Shown: positions 23,383 through 34,233 of the stretch, piece by piece
How positions within the stretch are numbered: position 1 is the stretch's first letter
How the letters are laid out: every line of letters begins with the position of its first letter
Source of the DNA: Bacillus_BA songklensis
GTDB lineage: Bacteria; Bacillota; Bacilli; Bacillales; Bacillaceae_H
Length of the DNA stretch: 64,000 nt
Direction of reading: 5' to 3'
NCBI RefSeq assembly: GCF_042649685.1
Contig: NZ_JBHRZT010000007.1
Span: 179,881 to 243,880, forward strand
Program-made: the position numbers and the translations under genes
Notes under the pieces: model-generated
Database searches by the model: none
What the model was told of the DNA's origin: nothing
Seen by the model: the letters and a program-made list of their open reading frames with translations, nothing else

Positions 23383-24700
23383 ATTGTTCGCGTTCCCAAG
23401 GATGGACTTGTGTACGGAACATATCCCACTCGATTTCTTTCGCTTCTACAAAGTGTTCAAAGATATGTTGACCCAATGCAGAAATGATAACCTCATCTGA
23501 TTTCAAGTTATCCAATGCTGCCGCTAAAGTTGCAGGTAAATCAACGATACCAGCTGCTTCGCGCTCTGCCTTAGACATCACATAAATGTTACGGTCAACC
23601 GGTTTTGGAGCTGCTAATTTGTTTTTGATTCCGTCAAGACCAGCTGCTAACAATGCAGCTAATGCTAAGTATGGATTAGCTGCCGGATCTACGCTGCGCA
23701 CCTCAACGCGTGTACTTAAGCCGCGAGAAGCCGGGATACGGATTAACGGGCTGCGGTTACGTGCAGACCATGCTACATAACAAGGAGCTTCGTAACCTGG
23801 TACTAAGCGTTTGTACGAGTTCACTGTCGGATTTGTTACAGCTGTAAAACTTGGTGCATGTTTTAAAATACCTGCGATAAAGTGCTTAGCTGTATCACTT
23901 AATTCTAAATCGCTTTTTGTATCGTAGAATGCATTCACGCCGTCTGTGAATAAAGACAAGTTGCAGTGCATACCAGAACCGTTTACACCGAACAATGGTT
24001 TTGGCATGAATGTAGCATGTAAACCGTGCTTACGTGCAATAGTTTTAACGACTAATTTAAAAGTTTGGATATCATCGCAAGCTTTTAAAGCATTCGCATA
24101 TTTAAAGTCGATTTCATGTTGGCCTGGTGCTACTTCATGGTGGGAAGCTTCGATTTCAAAGCCCATTTCTTCGAGTTCTAATACGATATCGCGGCGGCAG
24201 TTTTCACCTAAGTCTGTTGGAGCTAAATCAAAGTAACCGCCTTTATCGTTTAGTTCTAATGTTGGTTCGCCTTTTTCATCCAACTTGAACAAGAAGAACT
24301 CTGGTTCTGGCCCTAAGTTGAAGTCAGTGAAACCTAGCGCTTCCATCTCTTTTAACATACGTTTTAAGTTGTTGCGCGGATCTCCTTCAAATGGTGTGCC
24401 ATCTGCATTATAAATATCACAAATAAAGCGGGCTACTTTACCTTTTTCGGAAGTCCAAGGGAAAATAACGAATGTATCAAGATCTGGGAACAAGTACATA
24501 TCAGACTCTTCAATACGTACAAAACCTTCAATGGAAGAACCATCAAACATCATTTTGTTATCAAGTGCTTTCTCTAATTGGCTGACTGGGATTTCTACGT
24601 TTTTGATCGTACCTAAAATATCAGTGAATTGAAGTCGAATGTATTTTACATTCTCCTCTTGAACTATTCTTACAATATCGTCTTTTGTGTACTTTGACAT
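23366..24700 (-). CDS. glnA: Glutamine synthetase type I
   Basis: A 444-residue GS-I enzyme of the shorter Firmicute alpha type, which makes glutamine from glutamate, ammonia and ATP in a dodecamer. Visible signatures are [10 protein letters not shown] near residues 51-60, GPEPEFFLF, the metal/ATP region [25 protein letters not shown] and the central [13 protein letters not shown]. No adenylylation insertion is present; in this type the feedback-inhibited enzyme controls GlnR and TnrA. It is the second gene of a glnR-glnA operon, 70 bases after glnR. Its 3' end is repeated at 20686. Confidence 0.98.
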   Translation of the reverse strand: MSKYTKDDIVRIVQEENVKYIRLQFTDILGTIKNVEIPVSQLEKALDNKMMFDGSSIEGFVRIEESDMYLFPDLDTFVIFPWTSEKGKVARFICDIYNADGTPFEGDPRNNLKRMLKEMEALGFTDFNLGPEPEFFLFKLDEKGEPTLELNDKGGYFDLAPTDLGENCRRDIVLELEEMGFEIEASHHEVAPGQHEIDFKYANALKACDDIQTFKLVVKTIARKHGLHATFMPKPLFGVNGSGMHCNLSLFTDGVNAFYDTKSDLELSDTAKHFIAGILKHAPSFTAVTNPTVNSYKRLVPGYEAPCYVAWSARNRSPLIRIPASRGLSTRVEVRSVDPAANPYLALAALLAAGLDGIKNKLAAPKPVDRNIYVMSKAEREAAGIVDLPATLAAALDNLKSDEVIISALGQHIFEHFVEAKEIEWDMFRTQVHPWEREQYMSMY

Positions 24701-24770
24701 CGTTTTATCCTCCCCTTATTCACTCAAACTATATTTATAAGTATACCCCCTATTGAAGTATACAAATACC

Positions 24771-25172
24771 TTAATGAAAAAATCTGGAGATGTCTCCTTG
24801 ATTTAAAGCAGCACGGTTAAAGCGGCCTGCCTGCATCAATTCGGCACGAAGAAGTTTCCGAAGTTCTTCATCAGAAAGTTCTTTGCTCGTTTCTTTAATA
24901 GGCTCGTTCGGCTCAAGCTTCCCTTCCGCTTCTTTCACCTGGAAAATCTGCCTGATTCCTGCCAGATTTACACCTTGTTCAATGAGAAGTTTAATTTCTA
25001 GTAGTTTATCTATATCATTGAAAGAAAATAAACGTCGATTCCCTTCCGTTCTTGCCGGAGCAATCAGTCCATTTTCTTCATAATAGCGAATCTGACGAGC
25101 GGATAACTCTGTTAATTGCATGACAATACTGATTGGAAACAGCGGCATATTACGTCTAATATTGTCACCCAT
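24771..25172 (-). CDS. glnR: GlnR, MerR-type nitrogen repressor
   Basis: A 133-residue MerR-family repressor. The winged helix-turn-helix is at about 10-80 ([38 protein letters not shown]), followed by a helical dimer segment and a C-terminal tail ([20 protein letters not shown]) that senses feedback-inhibited glutamine synthetase. It represses glnRA and other nitrogen genes when glutamine is plentiful. Two GlnR-type operators and a TTGACA-17-TAAAAT promoter lie upstream, so it represses itself. The ATG follows a GAGG sequence. Confidence 0.96.
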   Translation of the reverse strand: MGDNIRRNMPLFPISIVMQLTELSARQIRYYEENGLIAPARTEGNRRLFSFNDIDKLLEIKLLIEQGVNLAGIRQIFQVKEAEGKLEPNEPIKETSKELSDEELRKLLRAELMQAGRFNRAALNQGDISRFFH

Positions 25173-25202
25173 CTCAGTTCCTCCTTCGTCTAACTTATTT
25201 TT

Positions 25203-25231
25203 ATTTTATGTCATGTTAGATTTTCTGTCAA
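25203..25231 (-). promoter_or_regulatory. glnRA promoter
   Basis: On the minus strand, a perfect TTGACA (25226-25231) and TAAAAT (25203-25208) with a 17-base spacer. A GlnR box lies across the spacer. Confidence 0.85.
25214..25230. promoter_or_regulatory. GlnR/TnrA box 1
   Basis: Minus strand TGACA-N7-TAACA, one mismatch to the TGTNA-N7-TNACA consensus. It overlaps the glnRA promoter spacer and -35. Confidence 0.75.
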
Positions 25232-25236
25232 TAAAA

Positions 25237-25253
25237 CGTTATATTTTATTACA
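25237..25253. promoter_or_regulatory. GlnR/TnrA box 2
   Basis: Minus strand TGTAA-N7-TAACG, one mismatch to consensus, just upstream of the -35. The pair of boxes matches the two-operator layout known for glnRA. Confidence 0.65.
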
Positions 25254-25285
25254 TCATTTTTTTATGATTCAGCAAGAAGACTTTC

Positions 25286-26554
25286 TTACAACTGAATTAA
25301 CTTGTGTTCAATTAAACGATCGATCGCTGAACAAATGGCTACTTTAACATGGGCATATGTCAAACCTCCCTGGATATAGGCAACATAAGGAGGACGAATT
25401 GGACCATCTGCTGTCAATTCAAGACTTGCTCCTTGAATGAACGTACCCGCTGCCATGATCACATCGTCTTCATATCCAGGCATGTAGTTCGGATATGCTG
25501 TAACATGGGAGTTGATCGGCGAAGCGTACTGAATCGCCTGGCAAAACGTCACCATCTTATCACGATCATCAAACCGGACCGATTGAATTAAGTCGGTACG
25601 TTTATCATTCCATTTCGGTTCTGAGTTTAAACCGATTTTTTCAAGCATGGCTGAAGTAAAGACAGCTCCCTTTAACGCTTGTCCGACCACATGGGGAGCC
25701 AAGAAGAATCCTTGGTACATTTCCTGTAAGCTATAAAGAGTAGCCCCCGCTTCCGCTCCAATACCCGGCGTCGTCATACGATAGGAACAAGCTTCCACCC
25801 ATTCTTTTTTCCCGGCTATATATCCTCCGATTTTAGCCAATCCGCCTCCCGGATTTTTAATAAGTGATCCGGCCATCAAATCCGCTCCAACATGTGTCGG
25901 CTCCATGGTTTCGACAAACTCTCCGTAACAGTTATCTACAAATACGACGACGTCCGGCTTGATCGATTTGACAAATTCAATCATTTCTTTAATTTCTTCC
26001 ACCGTATAGGAAGGACGAACACCGTACCCTTTCGAGCGCTGAATCCCAATCATTTTTGTGTTTTCATGAATGGCATTACGCACTGCTTCGTAATCCACTC
26101 GCCCTTCTTTTGTTAAGTCAACAGCTCGATAACCGATATTGAACTCACGAAGTGACCCTACGCCTGAACCGCGAATTCCGACGATTTCTTCTAACGTGTC
26201 ATACGGCTTTCCCGTCATATAAAGAAGCTCATCTCCCGGACGCAGCACACCAAAGAGCGCAATTCCAATCGCATGGGTACCTGATATAATTTGCGGGCGG
26301 ACAAGACAGCTTTCGGCTCCAAATACATCCGCGTACACCCTTTCAAGAGTGTCACGTCCCATGTCGTCATACCCGTATCCGGTGGACGGGATGAAATGGG
26401 AATCACTCACTTTGTTTTGTTGAAAACTTTTTAACACGCGAAATTGATTAATGTCAATTACTTCATCAATTTTTTCATGTACTTCTTTTATTTGTGCTTG
26501 TACTTCTTTCGCTAAAGCCGCAATGACTTCGCCGTTTTTTAATTGTTCGAACAT
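25286..26554 (-). CDS. ynbB: YnbB, PLP-dependent Met-gamma-lyase-like protein
   Basis: A 422-residue fold-type I pyridoxal-phosphate protein of the family once called aluminium resistance protein (Met_gamma_lyase). It has the substrate-domain motif STGYGYDDMGRDTLE, the cofactor Asp in VVVFVDNCYGEFVE (about 203-216) and the Schiff-base Lys in SLIKNPGGG (Lys233). Its natural substrate is not established; it resembles cystathionine gamma-synthase-type enzymes. It lies 13 bases after hflX and upstream of glnR, as in B. subtilis. Confidence 0.93.
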   Translation of the reverse strand: MFEQLKNGEVIAALAKEVQAQIKEVHEKIDEVIDINQFRVLKSFQQNKVSDSHFIPSTGYGYDDMGRDTLERVYADVFGAESCLVRPQIISGTHAIGIALFGVLRPGDELLYMTGKPYDTLEEIVGIRGSGVGSLREFNIGYRAVDLTKEGRVDYEAVRNAIHENTKMIGIQRSKGYGVRPSYTVEEIKEMIEFVKSIKPDVVVFVDNCYGEFVETMEPTHVGADLMAGSLIKNPGGGLAKIGGYIAGKKEWVEACSYRMTTPGIGAEAGATLYSLQEMYQGFFLAPHVVGQALKGAVFTSAMLEKIGLNSEPKWNDKRTDLIQSVRFDDRDKMVTFCQAIQYASPINSHVTAYPNYMPGYEDDVIMAAGTFIQGASLELTADGPIRPPYVAYIQGGLTYAHVKVAICSAIDRLIEHKLIQL

Positions 26555-26567
26555 GCTTTAACTCCTT

Positions 26568-27830
26568 TTACTTATGATACTCTCTTAGTTGTGAAAAGAC
26601 AGGATGATCGCGGTGTACATGCCCTTGACACGCGTATACGTTTCGTTCTTCACTGAACCGGATAAAATCGATGATGGTTTCCGCCTTTAATGTCGCCAGC
26701 AATTTCCCTTCATGGGCTGGCAGCATCACATCATAATGTTCCATTTGCTGTTTCATATAATGTTCAAGCGTCATCCCCAGCTTTCTTAAATCTTCTGGCC
26801 TCAATGCACTCATGGCAAGCGATTGATTTGTCGTTGGCACAAAGTCAGGATGCTGAATATCCTGTTTGTTATAAACCGTCAGCATCGGGGTTCCGGATAC
26901 CTCAAGCTCCTCCAACAGACGTTGAACCGTTTTTTGATGATTAAAGTAATCAGGATTTCCTGAATCGACCACATGCAAGATAAAATCAGCTTCTTTTACT
27001 TCCTCCAACGTGGAACGGAATGCGGCCACAAGCGTCGTAGGCAAATCCTGAATAAAACCGACCGTGTCTGTTAACAGGACATTGTAACCGCATGGCAGCA
27101 CATACTTTCTTGTCGTCGGATCCAATGTGGCAAATAACTGGTTTTCCTCATAAATGCCAGCCGCGGTCAAACGATTGAACAACGTGGATTTTCCGGCGTT
27201 CGTATATCCTACGATTGCGATTTGGAAGGTATGATTGCGCTTGCGGCGCTCACGATAGCGTTCTCGATGATGCACGATCGTTTCTAATTGATTCTTAATT
27301 TCATCAATGCGGCGGCGAATATGACGACGGTCACTTTCCAGCTTCGTTTCACCAGGCCCTCTTGTTCCGATACCGCCTCCAAGGCGAGAAAGAGACGTTC
27401 CTTGTCCTACTAATCGCGGCAGCAAATACTCCAGCTGGGCTAACTCCACTTGCAGTTTCCCTTCCCGTGTTTGAGCACGCTGGGCGAAAATGTCCAAAAT
27501 TAGCTGTGTGCGATCGATAATCCGTGCCTGCAGCTTCTCCGATAAGTTTCGAATCTGACTGGGCGATAATTCATCATTAAAAATGATTAAATCAGGTTCA
27601 AGTTCTTCTTCTAACTGAACCAGCTCTTCAACTTTTCCTTTTCCGATATATGTAGAAGGATGAACACGGTCACGCTTTTGCGATGTCCTGACAAGTACTT
27701 CCGCTTGGGCGGTTTCCGTCAAAGACGCCAGTTCATCCATCGAATAGTTAAAACGAAAATCATCCAATTGATTTAATTGGCACCCTACTAAAATGGCTGT
27801 TTCTTTTTCATTTCTCAGTTCAATGACCAA
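26568..27830 (-). CDS. hflX: HflX, ribosome-associated GTPase
   Basis: A 420-residue translational GTPase. The N-terminal HflX domain has the Gly-rich [15 protein letters not shown] at 151-165, followed by a coiled-coil arm and a GTPase domain with G1 GYTNAGKST (208-216), G3 DTVGF (255-259) and G4 NKQD (near 320). HflX binds the 50S ribosome and splits stalled or hibernating ribosomes. It overlaps no gene, is followed at 13 bases by ynbB, and probably starts that transcript. Confidence 0.95.
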   Translation of the reverse strand: MVIELRNEKETAILVGCQLNQLDDFRFNYSMDELASLTETAQAEVLVRTSQKRDRVHPSTYIGKGKVEELVQLEEELEPDLIIFNDELSPSQIRNLSEKLQARIIDRTQLILDIFAQRAQTREGKLQVELAQLEYLLPRLVGQGTSLSRLGGGIGTRGPGETKLESDRRHIRRRIDEIKNQLETIVHHRERYRERRKRNHTFQIAIVGYTNAGKSTLFNRLTAAGIYEENQLFATLDPTTRKYVLPCGYNVLLTDTVGFIQDLPTTLVAAFRSTLEEVKEADFILHVVDSGNPDYFNHQKTVQRLLEELEVSGTPMLTVYNKQDIQHPDFVPTTNQSLAMSALRPEDLRKLGMTLEHYMKQQMEHYDVMLPAHEGKLLATLKAETIIDFIRFSEERNVYACQGHVHRDHPVFSQLREYHK

Positions 27831-28012
27831 ACAAATATCCTTCCTTTACTATAAAAGTTATAAACTATTCCTATCATACCAAAAACAAACTGAATTCTCC
27901 ACAAATGGTAGATATGACAGGCTTTTTTCAAAAAAGCATTGAAATTCGGGCATGATGAATTTAAAATTTGAGATGGTTTATATCTATCATTCAACATAAG
28001 GGGGATGGAGAC

Positions 28013-28636
28013 ATGACATGGGAAGTTTTGAGCATTATCGGAACGATTGCTTTCGCTGTCAGCGGGGCCATTGTCGCAATGGAAGAAGAATACGATATTT
28101 TAGGCGTGTATATATTGGGAATTGTAACAGCATTCGGCGGGGGAGCCATTCGTAATTTATTAATTGGCGTACCCGTATCAGCCCTTTGGGAACAGGAAAT
28201 GTTATTTCAAATTGCCATTTTATCGATGACGGCCGTCTTTTTGTTTCCAAATAACTTATTAAGGCATTGGAAAAGATGGGGAAATTTCTTTGACGCCATT
28301 GGATTATCCGCTTTTGCCATTCAAGGGGCACTGTTTGCCGCTGAAATGGAGCTCCCTTTAAGTGCTGCTATTGTAGCGGCTGTCCTGACAGGAAGCGGCG
28401 GAGGAATAATTCGTGACTTGCTGGCTGGCCGAAAACCAGCCGTGTTAAAAGAAGAGATTTATGCGGTATGGGCCATTATCGCCGGGATGGCAGTAGGACT
28501 TCGTATTGCGAATTCTCCGCTTGAACTTTACGCTCTATTTTTCATCATCACCCTCTTGCGTGTATGCTCTTATACGTACAATTGGAACTTGCCGATCAAA
28601 TCACTTCATGTACACAAGCAAAATCATTCTTTATAA
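28013..28636 (+). CDS. TRIC-type cation channel / UPF0126 membrane protein
   Basis: 207 residues with about seven hydrophobic helices. There are two internal repeats, each with a Gly-rich signature (AFGGGAIRNLLIG at about 43-55 and GSGGGIIRDLLAG further on), the hallmark of UPF0126, now known as prokaryotic TRIC monovalent-cation channels (YvgT-like). I start at 28013, where AAGGGGGATGGAG lies upstream, not at the earlier in-frame ATG. It is a single gene opposite to its neighbours and shares a terminator with spoVK. Confidence 0.9.
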   Translation: MTWEVLSIIGTIAFAVSGAIVAMEEEYDILGVYILGIVTAFGGGAIRNLLIGVPVSALWEQEMLFQIAILSMTAVFLFPNNLLRHWKRWGNFFDAIGLSAFAIQGALFAAEMELPLSAAIVAAVLTGSGGGIIRDLLAGRKPAVLKEEIYAVWAIIAGMAVGLRIANSPLELYALFFIITLLRVCSYTYNWNLPIKSLHVHKQNHSL

Positions 28637-28714
28637 AATGAAACTTCCCCGGTTGAATGGGATAACAGAACGGATAGACCGGCACGGTTTCACTTTATCT
28701 TTTCTCAATGAAAA

Positions 28715-28763
28715 GGGTGAGTGAAAGGCGCATTTTTCCGATGCCTTTCGCTCACTTTTTTTC
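28715..28763. terminator. Bidirectional terminator
   Basis: GTGAGTGAAAGGC (28717-28729) pairs with GCCTTTCGCTCAC (28743-28755) and is followed by TTTTTTT on the plus strand. It separates the convergent TRIC and spoVK genes. Confidence 0.85.
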
Positions 28764-29730
28764 ACCTCGTCCTCACTGAAGGATCATGTAAAAGTAAATC
28801 AACGCTTTTGATCGTCATTAAGTCGTCTCTCCTGTATGTCTCACCAACCAGTAAACGCATTGCCTGAGCCCGAATGGCTTTTTCGATGATATTGCGTATA
28901 TAGCGGCCATTACTAAAAGCTGAAGACGTATGGCTTTTTACCATCGTTAGATGATCGCGCAGCTTCCACTCCGCTTCTTTTGAAAGTATATACTCCCTTT
29001 CCTTTAACATCAGTCCGGCAATCTCCATCAGTTGATTCACTGTATAATCCGGGAACTCAATGACAAGAGGGAAACGAGACTGCAATCCTGGATTTAAGGA
29101 TAAGAAATGGTTCATTTCTCTTGAATATCCAGCTAAAATCAGCACGAATTCATTTCCTTTATCTTCCATATGCTTCACAAGTGTATCAATTGCCTCTTTG
29201 CCAAAATCCTTTTCTCCCCCCCTTGCGAGCGAGTAAGCTTCATCGATAAACAAGATCCCCCCTAATGCCTTTTTGACAAGGTCTCTTGTCTTTTGGGCAG
29301 TATGCCCGATGTATTCCCCTACTAAATCTGCGCGCTCTGCCTCAATCAAATGCCCCTTCGACAACACGTTCATGTTATAGAATAGTTTTCCAAGCAGTCT
29401 CGCCACCGTTGTTTTTCCCGTGCCCGGATTTCCTTTAAACATCATGTGCAGCACTTGCTTTCCTGCTTTCAATCCTTCTTCTTCCCGTTTTTTATTGACA
29501 TACAGCCACGCATAGATTTCTCGGATTGTTTTTTTCATCTCTTCCAAGCCAATCAATGTACCCATTTCTTTTTCAATTTCTTCCAATGCGGCATGTTGAA
29601 TCGGCTCTTCTTTTTTTAATTTAGTGGAAACTGGGGCGGGCGATATCTTCTTCTCTTTTTTTGTTTCATTATTTAAGACAATATTTATTTGCCCGTTGTT
29701 TTTAAGAGTGATTGGCCGTTCCAAAAGCAT
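28762..29730 (-). CDS. spoVK: SpoVK, AAA+ sporulation ATPase
   Basis: A 322-residue AAA+ protein of the CbbX/SpoVK type, the same length as the B. subtilis protein. It has Walker A GNPGTGKTT (100-108), Walker B GILFIDEA (158-165), a sensor-1 region ILAGYSREM and a C-terminal helical lid. It is needed in the late stage of sporulation; the molecular target is not established. Here the gene directly follows hfq, and the nrd and cwlC genes found between them in B. subtilis are missing. Confidence 0.92.
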   Translation of the reverse strand: MLLERPITLKNNGQINIVLNNETKKEKKISPAPVSTKLKKEEPIQHAALEEIEKEMGTLIGLEEMKKTIREIYAWLYVNKKREEEGLKAGKQVLHMMFKGNPGTGKTTVARLLGKLFYNMNVLSKGHLIEAERADLVGEYIGHTAQKTRDLVKKALGGILFIDEAYSLARGGEKDFGKEAIDTLVKHMEDKGNEFVLILAGYSREMNHFLSLNPGLQSRFPLVIEFPDYTVNQLMEIAGLMLKEREYILSKEAEWKLRDHLTMVKSHTSSAFSNGRYIRNIIEKAIRAQAMRLLVGETYRRDDLMTIKSVDLLLHDPSVRTR

Positions 29731-29871
29731 TCACCTCTCATTCTCCTACTAACCTTATATGTGTTAGGTGAAAGTTGATCATCTGTCGAGCTCTCCGTTA
29801 TGAATAAAGAAACCTTCACTCATAGCCGGTACATAGATTGGTTATCTTTATATTGTATGATAAGGTGATTC

Positions 29872-29988
29872 ATGTATATGTATAAGAATGTTCATTCGAA
29901 AGCTGTAAAAAATCAACATAGTTTTTTGCCAATCATCCAAAAAGAAAAAAGAGTTATCCCGAATGTGCAGGATAACTCCTTACCATAA
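29872..29988 (+). CDS. Possible 38-aa ORF between spoVK and hfq
   Basis: ATAAGGTG lies a few bases before an ATG that opens a 38-residue polar, basic frame (contains KAVKNQHSFLPI and ends QDNSLP). A 9-bp hairpin (GAGTTATCC/GGATAACTC, 29951-29978) lies within the frame, and on the minus strand it is followed by TTTTTT, so the region may instead serve as a minus-strand terminator. I cannot decide between the two. Confidence 0.3.
   Translation: MYMYKNVHSKAVKNQHSFLPIIQKEKRVIPNVQDNSLP
29943..29978 (-). terminator. Minus-strand terminator hairpin
   Basis: GAGTTATCC and GGATAACTC form a 9-bp stem. On the minus strand TTTTTTCTTTTT follows. It may be a second stop for the hfq transcript before spoVK. 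Confidence 0.6.
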
Positions 29989-30027
29989 TCATCTAATCAA
30001 TATTTCCGTTTAACCGTAGAGCCAGCT

Positions 30028-30066
30028 GGAAAAGGGTGTCCTTATGTTTCAAGACACCCTTTTTCC
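30028..30066. terminator. hfq terminator
   Basis: AAAGGGTGTC (30031-30040) pairs with GACACCCTTT (30053-30062), with T-rich sequence on both sides. It is three bases past the hfq stop. Confidence 0.85.
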
Positions 30067-30068
30067 TG

Positions 30069-30293
30069 CTACTCTAATTCAACTGTGACGTTCTTCGTTG
30101 GAACAAATGTCGAAATAGCATGTTTATAAATTAACTGTTGCTTACCTTCAGATTCTAATAAAACCGTAAAGTTGTCAAACCCTTTAATTAATCCTCTTAA
30201 CTGAAAACCGTTAAGTAAGAATACTGTTGCATAGACATTTTCCTTACGACATTGATTTAAAAATTGGTCTTGAATGTTGATCGATTGTTTCAT
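30069..30293 (-). CDS. hfq: Hfq, RNA-binding protein
   Basis: A 74-residue Sm-like protein forming a hexamer that binds small RNAs and A-rich mRNA. It has Sm1 ([21 protein letters not shown]) and Sm2 ([10 protein letters not shown]), with the Tyr-Lys-His proximal site intact. In B. subtilis its role in sRNA regulation is modest. It lies 30 bases downstream of miaA, the conserved miaA-hfq order, and ends with a strong hairpin. The ATG follows GGAGGCCG. Confidence 0.97.
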   Translation of the reverse strand: MKQSINIQDQFLNQCRKENVYATVFLLNGFQLRGLIKGFDNFTVLLESEGKQQLIYKHAISTFVPTKNVTVELE

Positions 30294-30323
30294 CGGTCGG
30301 CCTCCTCTTTTCTCTATAAAGTA

Positions 30324-31271
30324 CTAATTCGCTTCTTGTTGAAGCTTTCCTGCAATATATGTAAAAATTTCATCGAACTTTTCACTTAACGTACTATCCG
30401 TTAAGTCAAACCATTGAACAGGCATTTTATTGCGAAACCATGTTAGCTGACGCTTCGCATATCGTCTCGAATTTTGTTTTAATTGCTCGATTGCTTCTTC
30501 TAGTGTAAGACGATTCTCCAAAAATTCATATATTTCTTTATACCCAATTGCCTGGATAGACTGTGTATCTCTAATCCCGGCTTCATATAATCTGGTGACC
30601 TCTTCTAATAGCCCTTTCTCCATCATGATATCGACCCGCTCATTAATGCGCGCATACAACTTGTCACGATCCATCGTCAATCCCACCAATGCGACATCGT
30701 ATAAAAGAACCTGTTCCTGTGCTGCGATATGCTCGCTAAACGGCTTTCCGGTTATTTCATATACTTCAAGCGCCCGAATGACGCGGCGTTTATTATTGAT
30801 ATGTATCTTTTCGGCACTAACAGGATCGATTTCCTTTAATCGGTTGTACAGGATGTCTATCCCTTGTTCTTCCGCCTCTTTTTCCAATCGTTCGCGAATA
30901 TGTGAACGACTTTCTATCTCGTTAAATTCATAATCATAAATGACAGACTGAATGTAAAGGCCGGTTCCGCCCACAATCATCGGCATCCGCCCTCGTGCTG
31001 AAATCTCTTTGATTTTCTCACGAACAAGCTGTTGGAACTCTGCTGCCGAGAACGATTCTTCAGGATCTTTGATATCAATCAAATGGTGAGGCACACCCTC
31101 CATTTCTTCTTTCGTAATTTTAGCTGTACCAATATCCATTCCCCGATAGATTTGCATGGAGTCTCCTGAAATGATTTCTGCATTCAACGCCTTTGCCAGC
31201 ATAATGCTTAATTTCGTTTTCCCGACAGCCGTAGGGCCAATTAACACAACCAGTTTCTGTTTCTCTCCCAA
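30324..31271 (-). CDS. miaA: MiaA, tRNA dimethylallyltransferase
   Basis: A 315-residue enzyme that adds a dimethylallyl group to A37 of tRNAs reading codons that start with U. It has the P-loop GPTAVGKT at 12-19, SGDSMQIYRGMDIGTAK (DMAPP and Asp site), GGTGLYIQ and a C-terminal QLTWFRNKM region. Product i6A37 is the substrate of MiaB, encoded about 10 kb away in this window. Upstream lies a perfect 16-bp inverted repeat. Confidence 0.97.
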   Translation of the reverse strand: MGEKQKLVVLIGPTAVGKTKLSIMLAKALNAEIISGDSMQIYRGMDIGTAKITKEEMEGVPHHLIDIKDPEESFSAAEFQQLVREKIKEISARGRMPMIVGGTGLYIQSVIYDYEFNEIESRSHIRERLEKEAEEQGIDILYNRLKEIDPVSAEKIHINNKRRVIRALEVYEITGKPFSEHIAAQEQVLLYDVALVGLTMDRDKLYARINERVDIMMEKGLLEEVTRLYEAGIRDTQSIQAIGYKEIYEFLENRLTLEEAIEQLKQNSRRYAKRQLTWFRNKMPVQWFDLTDSTLSEKFDEIFTYIAGKLQQEAN

Positions 31272-31334
31272 AATGCAACACTACCTTCATTATTTGTTTC
31301 CATCATCCTATCATGCCCATCTTTTCAAAACTTA

Positions 31335-31371
31335 TTCATCGTTAACCGTGTTTTTCACGGTTAACGATGAA
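31335..31371. repeat. Perfect 16-bp inverted repeat upstream of miaA
   Basis: TTCATCGTTAACCGTG and CACGGTTAACGATGAA flank a T5 loop with no mismatch. There is no T-run after either arm, so a simple terminator is unlikely. It may be a regulatory hairpin, a protein-binding site or a transposon end. Confidence 0.6.
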
Positions 31372-31633
31372 CTTACATCACGCGTTCAATTACCAATACC
31401 CACATTTATTCAAAAAAACACATTTTAATATATTAGTGGGCATGTATGGTATTTAACATTTTTCATTATCGCATATTTTCAGTGGTTTTCAAAAAAATAT
31501 GGCCGTTTTGGTGGTCAATCACTTTTGGCTACCAAAACAACTAATCAATACATGTCTTCCTTTGTTCAGATTCACATTCTATAAGATATATTATTACTCC
31601 TTTAATCAGCTTTTCAATTATGCAACCTCTAGA

Positions 31634-31846
31634 GAAATTTAAACAGATCATTCATTATAAACGAAGATGCCCAAAGACTTATTGTTCTTCCATGGGAGGA
31701 CTATCAAGAACAGATATTGGGACAAGGAAGGGAATCAAAGAGAAACACCCCCCATGCCTCCACCGTTACCGCACCCAGCAGTATCAGCAGAACCATATTT
31801 CGCTAAGGGAAAAAAAAACAAATACCAAAAAGGCGGAAAATGGTAG
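31634..31846 (+). pseudogene. Frameshifted possible spore coat-type gene
   Basis: One frame encodes a protein-like start (FIINEDAQRLIVLPWEDYQE followed by QILGQGRE). After about 31730 the sense continues in another frame with a Pro-rich and Lys/Gly-rich end (PPMPPPLPHPAVSAEPYFAK, then NKYQKGGKW). Joined, they give about 70 residues with the Pro, Tyr and Lys bias of spore coat proteins. Start and ribosome binding site are missing. The coat assignment is only by composition. Confidence 0.4.
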
Positions 31847-31911
31847 GAGATTAGTCTTTTTATTCAGTCAAGCCTTTTGTCTCAAACATATAGTGTTATT
31901 ACCTTTAATGA

Positions 31912-33345
<1,434 letters not shown>

Positions 33346-33420
33346 TAAAGAATTTGCAAATTGAACTGGAAGATTCCGTTGAAAACTTGCCTTAACCGGA
33401 AAAAGACAGTTTTTCGCTCT

Positions 33421-33560
33421 CCATGTGTATTCTGTGTGTCCCACATGTGTCTTGCATGTGCGCCTACCTGTGGACGTGTCATAGAAAGCATGTCAACGTG
33501 TCTTCCATGTGCGGACGTGTTATTCGGTGCACACGGGCGTGTCACCTACATATCACGTGG
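33421..33560. repeat. GT/CA-rich degenerate repeat block
   Basis: Degenerate units built on ACGTGTC and CATGTG recur about every 15-25 bases (GGACGTGTC, CAACGTGTC, GGACGTGTT, GGGCGTGTC). The sequence alternates purine and pyrimidine over long runs, unlike the rest of the window. Open frames across it are compositional side effects and are not called as genes. Confidence 0.6.
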
Positions 33561-33747
33561 AAAATGTAACATTCATTATGTTTCATTCAACCATTCTTGA
33601 CTCCATAGCAAAATTAAAAGGGGCTGACTCAAAAGCCTCCAGATGACGGTAAGCATCCATTTTTTCTCATTTTATAAGGTTCATCCATATGAGATCCCCT
33701 TACGTTTCCTTTATCTCTAATCTAATTGAGTTGTTATTGAGATAACA

Positions 33748-33782
33748 GGCCATTACTCCAACAAGCGGTGATGCTTTTTTGC
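33748..33782 (+). terminator. Weak terminator hairpin
   Basis: CATTAC pairs with GTGATG (one G-T pair), followed by CTTTTTTG. There is no gene immediately upstream except gdhA 400 bases away. The surrounding 33561-33884 has no gene. Confidence 0.4.
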
Positions 33783-33884
33783 TATGTTAAAGTTTGTTGT
33801 TGATTTTCGTTAACACAATGTGGTTAAAATGCTAACCCGAATTTTTTTCAAAATAGGGAACAGTATATAACGGAGGTGTGCGTA

Positions 33885-34040
33885 ATGGACAATGCAAGGA
33901 AGATGGAGCAATTGCTTCGTGATTACGGCTATCCTGAGGAAGCGATCCCAAGTTTATTGAAAGAAATTGGGACATTGAGCTACGAAAAGGTGGAAAAGCT
34001 TATAATGCCATATCACGACATAACCGCCAATAAATCCTAA
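33885..34040 (+). CDS. 51-aa helical protein, unrecognised
   Basis: An ATG eight bases after CGGAGGTG, an excellent ribosome binding site, and followed directly by a terminator. The product looks like a small helical domain (MEQLLRDYGYPEEAIPSLLK, then LSYEKVEKLIMPY). No membrane segment. I do not recognise a family, but the pattern resembles a three-helix UBA-like fold. A complete transcription unit of its own makes it credible. Confidence 0.65.
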   Translation: MDNARKMEQLLRDYGYPEEAIPSLLKEIGTLSYEKVEKLIMPYHDITANKS

Positions 34041-34048
34041 CCTTCAAC

Positions 34049-34087
34049 TAGCCGACCCTGATATTAAGGGGTACGGCTATTATTTTC
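34049..34087 (+). terminator. Terminator of the 51-aa gene
   Basis: TAGCCGACCC pairs with GGGTACGGCTA (one bulge), followed by TTATTTTCCC, nine bases after the stop codon. Confidence 0.8.
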
Positions 34088-34233
34088 CCTTAAACTTATC
34101 AAAGATGACTATTGGTTATAAAGTTGAAATTACATAGAATTGACACTCCAATAATGCCTAGAAATAGAGCATCAATAGAAGTTGTTAAGAAATTGCTTTT
34201 CTATCATAACAGAAACAAAAGAGAGTAAAATCA

